A stretch of DNA of 64,000 nt from Thaumasiovibrio sp047250365 (GCF_047250365.1 NZ_JBLBVL010000011.1:49009-113008); one strand, 5' to 3'; positions 26,794 to 35,856 are shown, counted from the first letter of the stretch. A program made the numbers and translations. Notes: generated by a model from the letters alone, not told the origin.

Positions 26794-28197
26794 ATTTTAA
26801 ACCGAGTCGCCAGCTTTTGCCGTAAAGTATTGAGCCGAAAAGGAAACTGCCCGCAATCACAAGAGCTTGCATTGCAGGTCTACCATCGTGAAGAGCACGG
26901 CATTTCACGTAACGACATCAGTGAAAATGCACTGAAAGTACTTTATCGCCTACACAAAGCCGGGTATGAAGCCTATCTGGTTGGCGGCGGTGTGCGTGAT
27001 ATCTTACTAAATAAACAACCAAAAGATTTTGATATCGCGACCAATGCCACCCCGGAAGAAATTAAACACCTCTTTCGTAACTGTCGCCTGATTGGTCGAC
27101 GCTTCCGTCTTGCCCATATTCTATTTGGTCGTGACGTAATCGAAGTGGCAACCCTGCGCGGACATCATGAAGAGAGCTCGCCAGACAGCAAACAGAGTGC
27201 TGCGCAGTCGAACCAAGGCATGCTATTGCGCGATAATGTTTATGGCAGCATTGAAGAAGATGCCGAGCGCCGTGACTTTACCGTCAACGCACTTTATTAC
27301 AGCATCAGCGACTTTTCTGTGCGTGATTTTGTTGGTGGCATACACGATCTCAATGACAGAATCATCCGCCTGATTGGCGACCCTGAAACACGCTATCGGG
27401 AAGATCCCGTGCGCATGCTTCGTGCAGTACGCTTTGCTGTAAAACTCGACATGGACATAGAAGAGTCCACGGCCGCCCCGATGCCATCGTTAGCACCGTT
27501 ATTAAGTGACATTCCCGCTGCACGCCTTTACGAAGAGAGCCTAAAGCTTCTGCAATCAGGGCAAGGACTCGATACTTACCGCATGCTGCGTGACCATGGG
27601 TTGTTTGGTCAACTGTTCCCGATCATTGCTGAACACTTCACTGAGGACAGTAGCAGTCAATGCGAACGTATGCTTGAACACGTTCTCGCCGCAACAGATC
27701 GACGAGTGGAACAAGATCAACGTATCAACCCGGCATTCTTATTTGCTGCAATGCTGTGGTATCCACTGACCACCCGCGCTGAAGAAGTGGCATTTAATAG
27801 CGGACTTTCGTTTTACGATGCCTTCTTAGTTAGTGCCAATGACATCTTGGATGAACAAGTAAAAAGCACCGCTATCCCGCGTCGCTTTACTGCCATGATC
27901 CGTGATATCTGGCACAACCAACTACGCTTGTCGCGCCGAGCCGGAAAGCGAGCATTCAAGTTACTTGAACAACAAAAATTCCGCGCGTCTTATGACTTAT
28001 TGGAAATGCGAGCCAACTTTGAAGGCGACGATATACAAGAGCTAACGGATTGGTGGCGCATCTTCCAAAGTGCAGATCGCGTGAAAAAGCAAAAAATGGT
28101 GCAAGTGATCAACCAAGGCGGTGCTGCCAAAAAACGCCGCCGTCGTCCACCGCACCGTAAAAAAAATAGGCAGCCAGGCGCTGGGAACGAAGCATGA
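26794..28197 (+). CDS. pcnB: PcnB, poly(A) polymerase I, with a probable ATT start codon
   Basis: Adds poly(A) tails to RNA 3' ends, marking them for decay. The start appears to be ATT at 26794: a GAGGT Shine-Dalgarno (26784-26788) lies 5 nt before it, and from there the protein reads (I/M)LNRVASFCRKVLSR, which lines up with E. coli PcnB, known to use an AUU start. The ATG at 26782 lies 12 bp upstream in the same frame, has no Shine-Dalgarno and overlaps the ribosome-binding site. The protein is 467 residues. Nucleotidyltransferase motifs: YLVGGGVRD, KDFDIATNA, RRFRLAHI and RRDFTVNALYY. The tail is very basic (KKRRRRPPHRKK). Confidence 0.92.
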   Translation: MLNRVASFCRKVLSRKGNCPQSQELALQVYHREEHGISRNDISENALKVLYRLHKAGYEAYLVGGGVRDILLNKQPKDFDIATNATPEEIKHLFRNCRLIGRRFRLAHILFGRDVIEVATLRGHHEESSPDSKQSAAQSNQGMLLRDNVYGSIEEDAERRDFTVNALYYSISDFSVRDFVGGIHDLNDRIIRLIGDPETRYREDPVRMLRAVRFAVKLDMDIEESTAAPMPSLAPLLSDIPAARLYEESLKLLQSGQGLDTYRMLRDHGLFGQLFPIIAEHFTEDSSSQCERMLEHVLAATDRRVEQDQRINPAFLFAAMLWYPLTTRAEEVAFNSGLSFYDAFLVSANDILDEQVKSTAIPRRFTAMIRDIWHNQLRLSRRAGKRAFKLLEQQKFRASYDLLEMRANFEGDDIQELTDWWRIFQSADRVKKQKMVQVINQGGAAKKRRRRPPHRKKNRQPGAGNEA

Positions 28198-28676
28198 TTG
28201 CCTATATTGCCATTGGCAGTAACCTTGGTGACCCTGCTGCAAAGGCACAGGCCGCTATTGCTGCATTAAATGCAACAGATGCCATTGATGTAAGGGCGGC
28301 CTCCTCTTTGTACAGCAGTAAACCGATGGGGCCCGCTGAACAACCAGATTATATTAATGCAGTGGTAGAGGTATCGACATCGCTATCACCACTCGCGTTG
28401 CTAGATGCGACTCAAGAGATTGAACTGGCACATGGACGAGTACGTAACGGGGAACGCTGGGGACCTCGTACCCTTGACCTTGACATTCTGCTCTATGCTA
28501 ACCAAGTGATTAACAGCGAGCGCTTGACGATTCCACACTACGGAATGAAGCTCAGAGAGTTTGTTTTATACCCGTTAGCCGAAATTGCACCAAACTTAGT
28601 GCTTCCCGATGGCTGTAAGCTCTCTGCACTACTAGCACAAATTGAACGGAATGGATTATCTGTTTGGTCAAGTTAA
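28194..28676 (+). CDS. folK: FolK, 6-hydroxymethyl-dihydropterin pyrophosphokinase
   Basis: Transfers pyrophosphate from ATP to 6-hydroxymethyl-7,8-dihydropterin in folate synthesis. The 160-residue protein has IAIGSNLGDP at its start, the central ERWGPRTLDLDILLY signature with the two metal-binding Asp residues, and IPHYGMKLREFVLYPLAEIAP. It overlaps the pcnB stop by 4 bp (ATGA), as in E. coli, and is followed after 25 bp by panB. Folate and pantothenate genes thus form one run; PanB itself uses methylene-tetrahydrofolate. Confidence 0.96.
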   Translation: MIAYIAIGSNLGDPAAKAQAAIAALNATDAIDVRAASSLYSSKPMGPAEQPDYINAVVEVSTSLSPLALLDATQEIELAHGRVRNGERWGPRTLDLDILLYANQVINSERLTIPHYGMKLREFVLYPLAEIAPNLVLPDGCKLSALLAQIERNGLSVWSS

Positions 28677-28701
28677 CCCTTGATCAAAGTCAGGAGGATA
28701 C

Positions 28702-29493
28702 ATGAAAAAGATCACCATCAACGACCTTCAAAAATGGAAACAAGAAGGACGTAAATTTGCTTCTGTCACCGCTTATGACGCCAGTTTCGCTAAGCTGTTT
28801 GAAGAACAGACAATGCCTGTCGTCCTGGTTGGCGATTCGCTCGGCATGGTGCTGCAAGGTAAAAATGATACGTTAGATGTGAGCATTGACGACATTGCCT
28901 ACCACACTCGCAGTGTGCGCGCAGGAAACCAATTGAGTCTACTCATGGCAGATATGCCATTTATGAGTTACGCCACACCAGAGCAAGCGTGCCACAATGC
29001 CGCCATTTTAATGCGCGCAGGGGCGAACATGGTGAAACTCGAAGGTGGTGCCTTTCTAGCTCAGACCGTAAAAGCACTCACCGAACGTGCTGTTCCTGTC
29101 TGTGCACATTTAGGCTTAACCCCGCAATCGGTGAATATCTTCGGTGGATTCAAAGTACAAGGGCGAGATCAACTCGCTGCGGATAACATGCTAAATGATG
29201 CCCTTGCATTGCAAAACGCTGGTGCCCAAATCATCCTCCTTGAGTGTGTTCCGGGCGAGCTGGCTGAGCGTATTACACAGGCATTAGATGTGCCTGTGAT
29301 TGGTATTGGAGCTGGCAACAAAACCGATGGTCAAATATTGGTCATGCATGATATGTTTGGCATATCAGCAAATTATATGCCTAAGTTTTCCAAAAATTAC
29401 CTCAAAGAGACCGGTGACATGCGCAGCGCAGTATCGCGTTACATCCATGATGTAGAGCATAAAATCTTTCCCGGTCCCGAGCACACATTCTAA
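28702..29493 (+). CDS. panB: PanB, ketopantoate hydroxymethyltransferase
   Basis: First committed step of pantothenate synthesis: transfer of a hydroxymethyl group from 5,10-methylene-THF to alpha-ketoisovalerate. 263 residues with AGGAGG-type Shine-Dalgarno (CAGGAGGA). TIM-barrel motifs are clear: FASVTAYDASFAKLF, VGDSLGMVLQGK (metal-binding Asp), ADMPFMSY, VKLEGG, CAHLGLTPQS and LLECVPGELA. It is 12 bp upstream of panC, forming panBC; panD is not in the window. Confidence 0.97.
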   Translation: MKKITINDLQKWKQEGRKFASVTAYDASFAKLFEEQTMPVVLVGDSLGMVLQGKNDTLDVSIDDIAYHTRSVRAGNQLSLLMADMPFMSYATPEQACHNAAILMRAGANMVKLEGGAFLAQTVKALTERAVPVCAHLGLTPQSVNIFGGFKVQGRDQLAADNMLNDALALQNAGAQIILLECVPGELAERITQALDVPVIGIGAGNKTDGQILVMHDMFGISANYMPKFSKNYLKETGDMRSAVSRYIHDVEHKIFPGPEHTF

Positions 29494-29505
29494 TAAGGAT
29501 AAACG

Positions 29506-30390
29506 ATGCACACATTCTCTGATATCGCACCTTTGCGTGAACAGATCAAATTGTTAAAACAGGAAGGCAAGCGCATCGCCTTTGTGCCAACGATGGGCAA
29601 CCTGCACGAAGGCCATCTTGCACTGGTTAAAGCCGCGCGTGAGCACGCCGACGCGGTTGTCGTCAGTATTTTTGTTAATCCGATGCAGTTCGATAAATCG
29701 GATGATCTCAATACCTACCCTAGAACCCTTGATGACGACATTACCAAACTGTCTCAGGAAGGGGTTGATTGTGTTTTCACACCAAGCGCAGAGATCATGT
29801 ATCCAGAAGGGCTCGACAAGCAAACCTATGTTGAGGTACCTAGCCTTGGCCGGATTCTTGAGGGAGCAGCAAGACCTGGACACTTTAAAGGTGTCGCAAC
29901 GGTGGTCACCAAACTGTTTAATATCGTTTCTCCTGACGTGGCCTGTTTCGGCGAAAAAGACTACCAGCAACTCGCATTGATTCGTCAAATGGTCATTGAT
30001 ATGGCGATGAACATTGACATCATTGGCGTCCCTACTGTCCGTGAGATGGACGGTGTTGCAATGAGCTCACGCAACGGCTACTTAACCGTAGATGAACGCC
30101 AACGCGCGCCAGTGTTATCCAAGACCATGCGCTGGATCAGCAGCCAGATCCGTGGCGGTAGAAATGATTACACTGACTTAATCTTAGATGGCAAAGATCA
30201 ACTACGTGCCGCTGGGCTTGAACCGGATCAAATTGATCTGTGTGATGCTCGCACACTCACGCCAATCAATGAAAGTACCACACAAGTTGTTATCTTGATC
30301 GCAGCCACTTTAGGTAAAGCGCGTCTTATCGATAATCAAGTCGTCGATCTTCCCGAGCCTAAAGAGCCAGAAGTCAGCAACGAACAATAA
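29506..30390 (+). CDS. panC: PanC, pantothenate synthetase
   Basis: ATP-dependent condensation of pantoate with beta-alanine to give pantothenate. The 294-residue protein has the HIGH-like PTMGNLHEGHLALV near residue 28, SIFVNPMQF, LFNIVSPDVACFGEKDYQQL and the KMSKS-like MSSRNGYL. The last dozen residues (PEPKEPEVSNEQ) are a slightly acidic extension. It ends at a strong terminator shared with the convergent yaaA. Confidence 0.97.
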   Translation: MHTFSDIAPLREQIKLLKQEGKRIAFVPTMGNLHEGHLALVKAAREHADAVVVSIFVNPMQFDKSDDLNTYPRTLDDDITKLSQEGVDCVFTPSAEIMYPEGLDKQTYVEVPSLGRILEGAARPGHFKGVATVVTKLFNIVSPDVACFGEKDYQQLALIRQMVIDMAMNIDIIGVPTVREMDGVAMSSRNGYLTVDERQRAPVLSKTMRWISSQIRGGRNDYTDLILDGKDQLRAAGLEPDQIDLCDARTLTPINESTTQVVILIAATLGKARLIDNQVVDLPEPKEPEVSNEQ

Positions 30391-30391
30391 G

Positions 30392-30420
30392 AAAAACAGC
30401 GCCTGAAGGCGCTGTTTTTT
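30392..30420. terminator. Bidirectional terminator between panC and yaaA
   Basis: AAAACAGCGCC, loop TGAA, the complement and TTTTTT. A- and T-runs on both sides make it effective for both convergent genes. Confidence 0.9.
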
Positions 30421-30437
30421 ATCTCTACAATTTTGCC

Positions 30438-31199
30438 CTACTGCTCTAGCCGTTTAAACACCCATTCAGTCTCTGTCGATGCATCAGCACAGTAGAAGTA
30501 ACCCGCTACGTTAAACTGCTTTAATTGCTCTACGTCAGAAATGCGTTGCTGCGCTGCATATCGCACCATCATACCGCGCGCTTTTTTAGCATAAAAACTG
30601 ATTACCTTGTACTGCCCATTCTTGCAATCTTTAAACACTGGCGTGATAACTTTGGCATTTAGCGCCTTTGGCTGTAAGGCCTTAAAATATTCATTCGATG
30701 CTAAATTAACCACCACTGTATCTGCAACACTATTTAGCTTGGTTGTCAGTTGATCTCCCCAGAACTGATACAAATTTGTCCCTGCTTTTGTGGCCAATTT
30801 CGAGCCCATTTCCAACCGATAAGGTTGCATCAGATCCAGTGGTTTTAACAACCCGTACAAGCCAGACAAAATACGCAGATGCGATTGCAGCCAATCAATC
30901 TCAGCACTGGCGAGTGATTCCGCCTCCAACCCAGTGTAAACATCACCTTTAAAAGCAAACAGGGCTTGGCGCGAGTTTTCAGGGGTAAACGTCTTACTCC
31001 ATTGAGCGAAGCGTACTGCATTCAGCCCTGCAATTTTGTCGCTCACCTTCATCAATTGAGCGATATCAGCCGGTGTCATCGCTCTACAAACCTCAATGAG
31101 CTCTGCGGCTTGCGATATAAACTCAGGTTGGGTCGCCTGAACCGTTGGCAACGGTGAGGTATAATCAAGCGTCTTTGCGGGTGAAACAAGCATTAACAT
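30438..31199 (-). CDS. yaaA: YaaA, peroxide stress resistance protein (DUF328)
   Basis: DNA-binding DUF328 protein that in E. coli lowers intracellular free iron and DNA damage during peroxide stress. 253 residues, with the family's opening MLMLVSPAKTLDY, then LMKVSDKIAGLNA, the conserved FKGDVYTGL, LRILSGLYGLLKPLDLMQPYRLEMG and a C-terminal ISFYAKKARGMMVRY segment. It stands alone, in its own transcription unit, between panC and the symporter gene. No unusual features were seen. Confidence 0.94.
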   Translation of the reverse strand: MLMLVSPAKTLDYTSPLPTVQATQPEFISQAAELIEVCRAMTPADIAQLMKVSDKIAGLNAVRFAQWSKTFTPENSRQALFAFKGDVYTGLEAESLASAEIDWLQSHLRILSGLYGLLKPLDLMQPYRLEMGSKLATKAGTNLYQFWGDQLTTKLNSVADTVVVNLASNEYFKALQPKALNAKVITPVFKDCKNGQYKVISFYAKKARGMMVRYAAQQRISDVEQLKQFNVAGYFYCADASTETEWVFKRLEQ

Positions 31200-31269
31200 A
31201 ACAATATCCCTGTAGTTGGGTGCATCTCTCTTGTTTTAATTTACGGCTTTTAATGACAATTTCCAGCGC

Positions 31270-32718
31270 TTATTTTCTATCGCTATCATCGGTTTTTCCT
31301 TGCCCCCACACTCCAGGATCAAGTTGTCCCTGCAATTCAGGATAATCGCTTGGATCAAACACAGGTACTTGATGGCGCTTCAGCTGAGTTTGATAATCAC
31401 GCTGCAGCTTCACCACCACTCCCGACAGGAGAAACAGTGCTAACAAATTAACAATCGCCATCAAGCCCATCGAAACATCAGCTAGTGCCCAAACTGTCGG
31501 TAATGGACTAATAGCACCAAACCAGATCATTCCCAGCACCAGTAACCGAAAGAGCACTAAACGCTTCCTACCTTGTTTTCCCAAAAATAGAAAATTCGTT
31601 TCTGCGTAGGCATAATTTGCAATCACCGAGGTGAAAGCGAAAAAGAAGATAGCAACAGCAATAAAACTGCTTCCCCACTCCCCAACCTCTGCGCTCAAAG
31701 CACGCTGTGTCAGCTCAATGCCTGTGACCTCACCACCGGGAACAAACTCTCCCGATAACAAAATAATCGCGACCGTGGCAGTACAAATGACCAACGTATC
31801 AATAAAGACCCCCAGCATTTGCACATAGCCTTGTGATGCGGGATGAGGAGGGTAAGGATCGGCCGATGCCGCTGCATTTGGTGCAGAACCCATGCCTGCT
31901 TCGTTCGAGAAAAGCCCCCGTTGCAACCCATTGATCACTCCTTGGGCCACGGTATACCCCATCGCACCAGAGGCCGCCTCACTCCACCCAAAAGCGCTGT
32001 TAATCACTAGCATAAAGGCTGCCGGAACGTCACTAAGGTGCTGGAAGATGATCCATAACGCAATCGCCAAATAGCTCAGTGCCATGATAGGGACAATAAC
32101 TTCTGTCAGGCGGGCAATAACTCTCAACCCTCCGGAAATAGCCACACCAGCAATCACTACCAATGTGACAGCAACCCACGATGTCTGTAAGCCAAACGCA
32201 AAATACATCGCAGATGAAATGGCATTGGCTTGTACGGCATTAAATACCAAACCAAAAGCAATAATCAACAGCACTGAAAAGAGTACCCCCATCCCGCGCA
32301 TGCCTAACCCACGCTCCATGTAATAGGCAGGCCCGCCCCGAAACAGGCCCTCGCGATCACGCACCTTATACAGCTGCGCTAAACTGCTTTCAGCGAATGC
32401 AGTCGCCATTCCTAGCATCGCGATTAACCACATCCAGAAAATAGCACCAGGACCGCCTAGGCTCATCGCTAATGCTACTCCCGCCATATTCCCCGTACCC
32501 ACTCGGGCCGCTAGGCTAGTACACAAAGCTTGAAATGGCGATAAACCCCGCTCGCTGTGATGCCAACTGGTTTTCATCACTTTGAACATATAACCAAAAT
32601 GACGGATCTGCAGAAAGCGTAAGCGCCATGAAAAATAGATCCCAGCCCCTAAGAGCAAATAGATCAGCACGGCTCCCCATAGCAAATCTTTAAATAGAGC
32701 GATATAAGAAGCAAACAC
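31270..32718 (-). CDS. Sodium:alanine/amino-acid symporter (AgcS family)
   Basis: Na+-coupled amino-acid uptake carrier of the AgcS/AlsT family with about 11 transmembrane segments. I start at GTG 32718 because AAGGAG lies 5 nt upstream; the longer frame beginning at a TTG (32739) includes that Shine-Dalgarno inside its codons. This gives 482 residues. Family motifs: LSPFQALCTSLAARVGTGNMAGVA (binding site and Na+ region; the GTGNMAGVA core), WMWLIAMLGMATAFAESSLAQ, FRGGPAYYMERGLG and GLFSNEAGMGSAPNAAA. Alanine, glycine or glutamine are possible substrates; sequence alone does not decide. Confidence 0.9.
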   Translation of the reverse strand: MFASYIALFKDLLWGAVLIYLLLGAGIYFSWRLRFLQIRHFGYMFKVMKTSWHHSERGLSPFQALCTSLAARVGTGNMAGVALAMSLGGPGAIFWMWLIAMLGMATAFAESSLAQLYKVRDREGLFRGGPAYYMERGLGMRGMGVLFSVLLIIAFGLVFNAVQANAISSAMYFAFGLQTSWVAVTLVVIAGVAISGGLRVIARLTEVIVPIMALSYLAIALWIIFQHLSDVPAAFMLVINSAFGWSEAASGAMGYTVAQGVINGLQRGLFSNEAGMGSAPNAAASADPYPPHPASQGYVQMLGVFIDTLVICTATVAIILLSGEFVPGGEVTGIELTQRALSAEVGEWGSSFIAVAIFFFAFTSVIANYAYAETNFLFLGKQGRKRLVLFRLLVLGMIWFGAISPLPTVWALADVSMGLMAIVNLLALFLLSGVVVKLQRDYQTQLKRHQVPVFDPSDYPELQGQLDPGVWGQGKTDDSDRK

Positions 32719-32936
32719 CTTTTTCTCCTTGTCATACAAACGGCTAGGGCGTCACAACAATACCTTTCAATAATACTGAACACGAAAATATTCACCCCAG
32801 CACTATCAATAGTGTGACCTAAATATGACCATGAATAAATAATTCATCAAATGGCAACATCTGTGAAACAAGTCAAGTTTATTTTAAAAACGATTTGATA
32901 TTAAATCTCTGACCCAACAGAAATAAGAGGTGGCAT

Positions 32937-33119
32937 ATGGACAGTTTCGGTATGGAAGAATTCGAAACAATGGAACGCCCGCACAGAGCAACCCGCAGCA
33001 AACCGAAGAAACGTAAGTGGCGTGAGATTGAGGCGTTAAAAGATAGGCAACGTTTACGTAAAGAACTAATGGCAATTGACCAGCTTGAAGAGCTATCAAT
33101 CGACGACATTGATATTTAA
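32937..33119 (+). CDS. DUF3545 family small protein
   Basis: A 60-residue protein with an acidic head, a basic middle (RSKPKKRKWREIEALKDRQ) and an acidic end (LEELSIDDIDI). The central KKRKWREIEALKDRQRL segment matches what I know of DUF3545, a short family seen in vibrios and related genera; function is unknown. The ATG has AGAGGTGG 5-6 bp upstream. The charged helical pattern suggests nucleic-acid or protein binding, but that is only inference. It stands alone and ends at a GC-rich hairpin. Confidence 0.8.
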   Translation: MDSFGMEEFETMERPHRATRSKPKKRKWREIEALKDRQRLRKELMAIDQLEELSIDDIDI

Positions 33120-33130
33120 GTCCCCTGACA

Positions 33131-33153
33131 AAAAGCGCGCTCAGCGCGCTTTC
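33131..33153. terminator. Bidirectional terminator between DUF3545 gene and hemerythrin gene
   Basis: AAAGCGCGC, loop TCA and GCGCGCTTT in the 46-bp gap between convergent genes. On the minus strand it runs into TTTTTGTC. Confidence 0.8.
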
Positions 33154-33165
33154 TGCCTTGAGTTA

Positions 33166-33702
33166 CTACATCGCTAAACGCTTGGCTAGTACCTTATAAC
33201 GCTGTTCAACCCGCTCACCAAACAACGGATCAGGGCTTTCATCTTCCCACTGGCTATTGACTACTTCCCAATCTTTCTCGGTAAAGTGCTTGCGAACAAA
33301 TGGCAGTATTTCACGCTCTTCAAATTCTAAATGCGCTTGCTGCCGATCAACAAATTCCGTCAAACTCTGCTTAAGCATATCCAGTGGAATGACCGCATCC
33401 ATTAAAATCATTGTCAACGTATCTTGAAATGCCTCAGTGAGTACAGCCAGCTCTTGATGCTCCCTTTCGAGATCTTCAACATCGCGGGCCAGTTCTGGGA
33501 AATGTTGTTTTAAGTGCCGGTAAATAATATCTTCTTTGGGGTGATGGCACTTTTCAGCGCGAGTCTGCAGATAGTCCACAACGACCTTAATCAACGGGTA
33601 CTCAACCTCTCGCTCTCCCGTCTCAATAATCCTTAGCTTTTCACGAAGCAGCCGTAATAGACGGTTTATCTGTATATGTTCGCGATGAATACTCTCTAAC
33701 AT
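33166..33702 (-). CDS. Hemerythrin HHE-domain protein
   Basis: A 178-residue all-helical protein of the hemerythrin/HHE cation-binding family. Candidate di-iron ligands are spaced as expected: His in IHREHIQINRLL, HHPKEDIIY, EREHQEL and HLEFEEREILPF. Such proteins bind O2, NO or iron or act in iron-sulfur repair and nitrosative stress; the exact role here cannot be read from sequence. It is a single gene with AAGGAGAG Shine-Dalgarno, in its own unit upstream of ung's 3' end. Confidence 0.85.
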   Translation of the reverse strand: MLESIHREHIQINRLLRLLREKLRIIETGEREVEYPLIKVVVDYLQTRAEKCHHPKEDIIYRHLKQHFPELARDVEDLEREHQELAVLTEAFQDTLTMILMDAVIPLDMLKQSLTEFVDRQQAHLEFEEREILPFVRKHFTEKDWEVVNSQWEDESPDPLFGERVEQRYKVLAKRLAM

Positions 33703-33841
33703 ACCACTCTCCTTCTCATAAAGTGCACACTCCTTGTCACTGCCGTTCTATATGACGCCTAAAAAGAACCGAACTAATGTACAGTGTATAAGCAAGATAC
33801 TGCAGAGCTATGCGTTACATCAGTAATAACAAGAAAGGTAA

Positions 33842-34534
33842 TCATTTGTTTGCTAATTTGTTAACCGGGTCTAATTTTGGTTGCCAGTCTATCGCAACTT
33901 TTCCTTTCTCTTTCAATAATTGATTTGTTTTAGAAAAAGGCTTAGAGCCAAAAAAACCTCGATAAGCTGATAATGGTGAAGGGTGTGGGGCTGCTAATAC
34001 ATGGTGGCGAGTGGTGTCAATTTTACGCCCCTTTTTTTGTGCATGCGATCCCCAGAGTAGAAAAACAACCCCTTCACAATGCTGGTTAACAATCTCGATA
34101 ACCCGATCAGTAAAGGTTTCCCAACCCAACTTTGCGTGCGAATGTGCCTTGCCCTGCTCCACAGTTAACACGGTATTTAAGAGTAATACACCCTGCTCTG
34201 CCCAGCTTTTCAAATACCCATGCTCAGGAATTTCAAAGCCTGCAATATCCGTTGCTAACTCTTTATACATATTGGCCAGTGACGGCGGAACTTTAACCGC
34301 AGGTAAAACCGAAAAGCACAACCCGTGAGCTTGATTCGGGCCGTGGTAAGGGTCCTGCCCCAATATAACCACCTTTACGTCATCGAGGGGAGTCAATTCA
34401 AAAGCGCTGAAAACATCCTTCTCTGGCGGATAAATTGCTTTTCCAGCCGCTCGTTCACGCTCGATATGCTGCACGGTTTCAATAAAGTAATCTTGCGCTT
34501 TTTCGGTCGCAAGCATCTCTTGCCAAGTTGCCAC
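33842..34534 (-). CDS. ung: Uracil-DNA glycosylase
   Basis: Removes uracil from DNA to start base-excision repair. 230 residues with the family-1 motif GQDPYHGPNQAHGLCFSV (catalytic Asp61), the LLNTVLTVEQGKAHSHAK segment, FLLWGSHAQKKG and the leucine-loop motif HPSPLSAYRGFFG with the catalytic His. The nearby nfo encodes an AP endonuclease that acts on Ung's abasic product, and a small ORF and terminators lie between them. Confidence 0.97.
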   Translation of the reverse strand: MATWQEMLATEKAQDYFIETVQHIERERAAGKAIYPPEKDVFSAFELTPLDDVKVVILGQDPYHGPNQAHGLCFSVLPAVKVPPSLANMYKELATDIAGFEIPEHGYLKSWAEQGVLLLNTVLTVEQGKAHSHAKLGWETFTDRVIEIVNQHCEGVVFLLWGSHAQKKGRKIDTTRHHVLAAPHPSPLSAYRGFFGSKPFSKTNQLLKEKGKVAIDWQPKLDPVNKLANK

Positions 34535-34635
34535 AGTCGTAAGCCCTTCATAAAAACAAAGCCTGTAGTTTACTGTGTTTCACTAAAATTATCTTATCAA
34601 AATACCGTTGCTCGCTCTTCCGAGAACAAGTATCT

Positions 34636-34731
34636 TCAGTCTCTTTTCGTCGGTTTTGCAGGGATCATCGGAGTGCGAAAATGGCCACGCCCCTGAATAT
34701 GGCGATTAGGTTGTGGAATATGTTTTGTCAT
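34636..34731 (-). CDS. Candidate 31-residue basic small protein
   Basis: A short ORF between nfo and ung, on their strand: MTKHIPQPNRHIQGRGHF followed by RTPMIPAKPTKRD. The ATG has a very good Shine-Dalgarno (GGAAGGAG, 7 nt before the start), and a consensus -10 (TATAAT on the minus strand, 34792-34797) lies about 60 bp upstream, downstream of the nfo terminator. The product is strongly basic (six Arg/Lys-rich turns, three His) and proline-rich, with no predicted membrane segment. I recognise no family. The support is translation-signal quality and position; a chance ORF cannot be excluded without conservation data. Confidence 0.5.
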   Translation of the reverse strand: MTKHIPQPNRHIQGRGHFRTPMIPAKPTKRD

Positions 34732-34814
34732 CACTTTTCTCCTTCCAGTAGTACCAATAGGCATGGAAAAAAAGTGCCAACTATAGAAGTCATTATATTC
34801 ATACAGTTACAGAA

Positions 34815-34846
34815 AAGGCATGCGAGTAACAGACATCACATGCCTT
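34815..34846 (-). terminator. Hairpin terminator after nfo
   Basis: AAGGCATG and CATGCCTT flank a 16-nt loop; on the minus strand the stem is followed by TTCTGT. It lies 34 bp after the nfo stop. Confidence 0.55.
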
Positions 34847-34879
34847 ATTATTGGGCAACAATGCACTACTTTTGTGTCA

Positions 34880-35740
34880 CTAGGAGACTGCGCACCCAGT
34901 CAGCTCAAATTGGCGTAACAGTTGTAATTCTTCAGCCCAACGCGTCTCATCAATGGTTTCAAGCACCATCGGTATGCCATCAAAGCGACGATCAGTCATT
35001 ATGTAACGAAAGCAGTCCAAACCAATCTCACCCTCACCAAGGCATTGATGGCGGTCAACACGACTACCTAGTCCTGTCTTAGAGTCGTTAAGGTGCATCC
35101 CGCGCAAATAGCTGAAACCAACAATACGCTCAAACTCAGCAAATGTTTGCTCACACGCCTCTATAGAACGTAAATCATAACCTGATGCAAAGGTATGGGC
35201 CGTATCAAGACACACACCAATACGCGACTTATCCTCCACCAGCGCAATGATCTGCGCCAAGTGTTCAAAGCGCCAACCGAGGTTACTGCCTTGCCCGGCG
35301 GTATTTTCAATAACGGCGACCACATCAGGCACAGCTTGATGTGCCAAATTTATCGACGCAGCAATCTTTTCTAAACAAACGTCCTCAGGTATTTTTTTTA
35401 AGTGGCTACCAGGGTGAAAGTTCAATAAATGCAACCCAAGTTGATGGCAACGCGCCATTTCATCGATGAAAGCACGGCGAGATTTCTCTAATGCCTCTTG
35501 CTCAGGATGCCCTAAATTAATGAGATAAGAATCATGTGGCAAGATAGCATCAGCACGGTAGCCATGCTCTTCACAAGCCAGCTTGAACTGAGTAATACTT
35601 TGCTCATCCAATGGCTTCGCAACCCATTGGCGCTGATTCTTGGTAAATAACGCGAATGCACTTGCACCTATCTTTCTTGCATTCTTAGGTGCGTTAAAAA
35701 CACCTCCAGCAGCTGAAACATGCGCTCCAATTAACTTCAT
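34880..35740 (-). CDS. nfo: Endonuclease IV
   Basis: Zinc-dependent AP endonuclease that cuts 5' to abasic sites. 286 residues, AP2 TIM barrel. Metal-binding motifs are all visible: GAHVSAAGG, HDSYLINLGHP, LNFHPGSHL, ENTAGQGSNLG, CLDTAHTFASGYD, HLNDSKTGLGSRVDRH and LETID. Length equals that of E. coli Nfo. It is divergent from grcA across a 332-bp gap that contains FNR boxes, a hairpin and a possible small RNA. Functionally it pairs with ung nearby, but the terminator and small ORF between them argue against one operon. Confidence 0.97.
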   Translation of the reverse strand: MKLIGAHVSAAGGVFNAPKNARKIGASAFALFTKNQRQWVAKPLDEQSITQFKLACEEHGYRADAILPHDSYLINLGHPEQEALEKSRRAFIDEMARCHQLGLHLLNFHPGSHLKKIPEDVCLEKIAASINLAHQAVPDVVAVIENTAGQGSNLGWRFEHLAQIIALVEDKSRIGVCLDTAHTFASGYDLRSIEACEQTFAEFERIVGFSYLRGMHLNDSKTGLGSRVDRHQCLGEGEIGLDCFRYIMTDRRFDGIPMVLETIDETRWAEELQLLRQFELTGCAVS

Positions 35741-35856
35741 TGACTATCCTCATTTATCATTTTCAGCGACCAGCCCTGAAACGTGATGCTCTGTTTCAAA
35801 ATAACTACCATGCCAAAGTGTGACAAGGATGTAGTAAATTTACCATAATATGCTCA

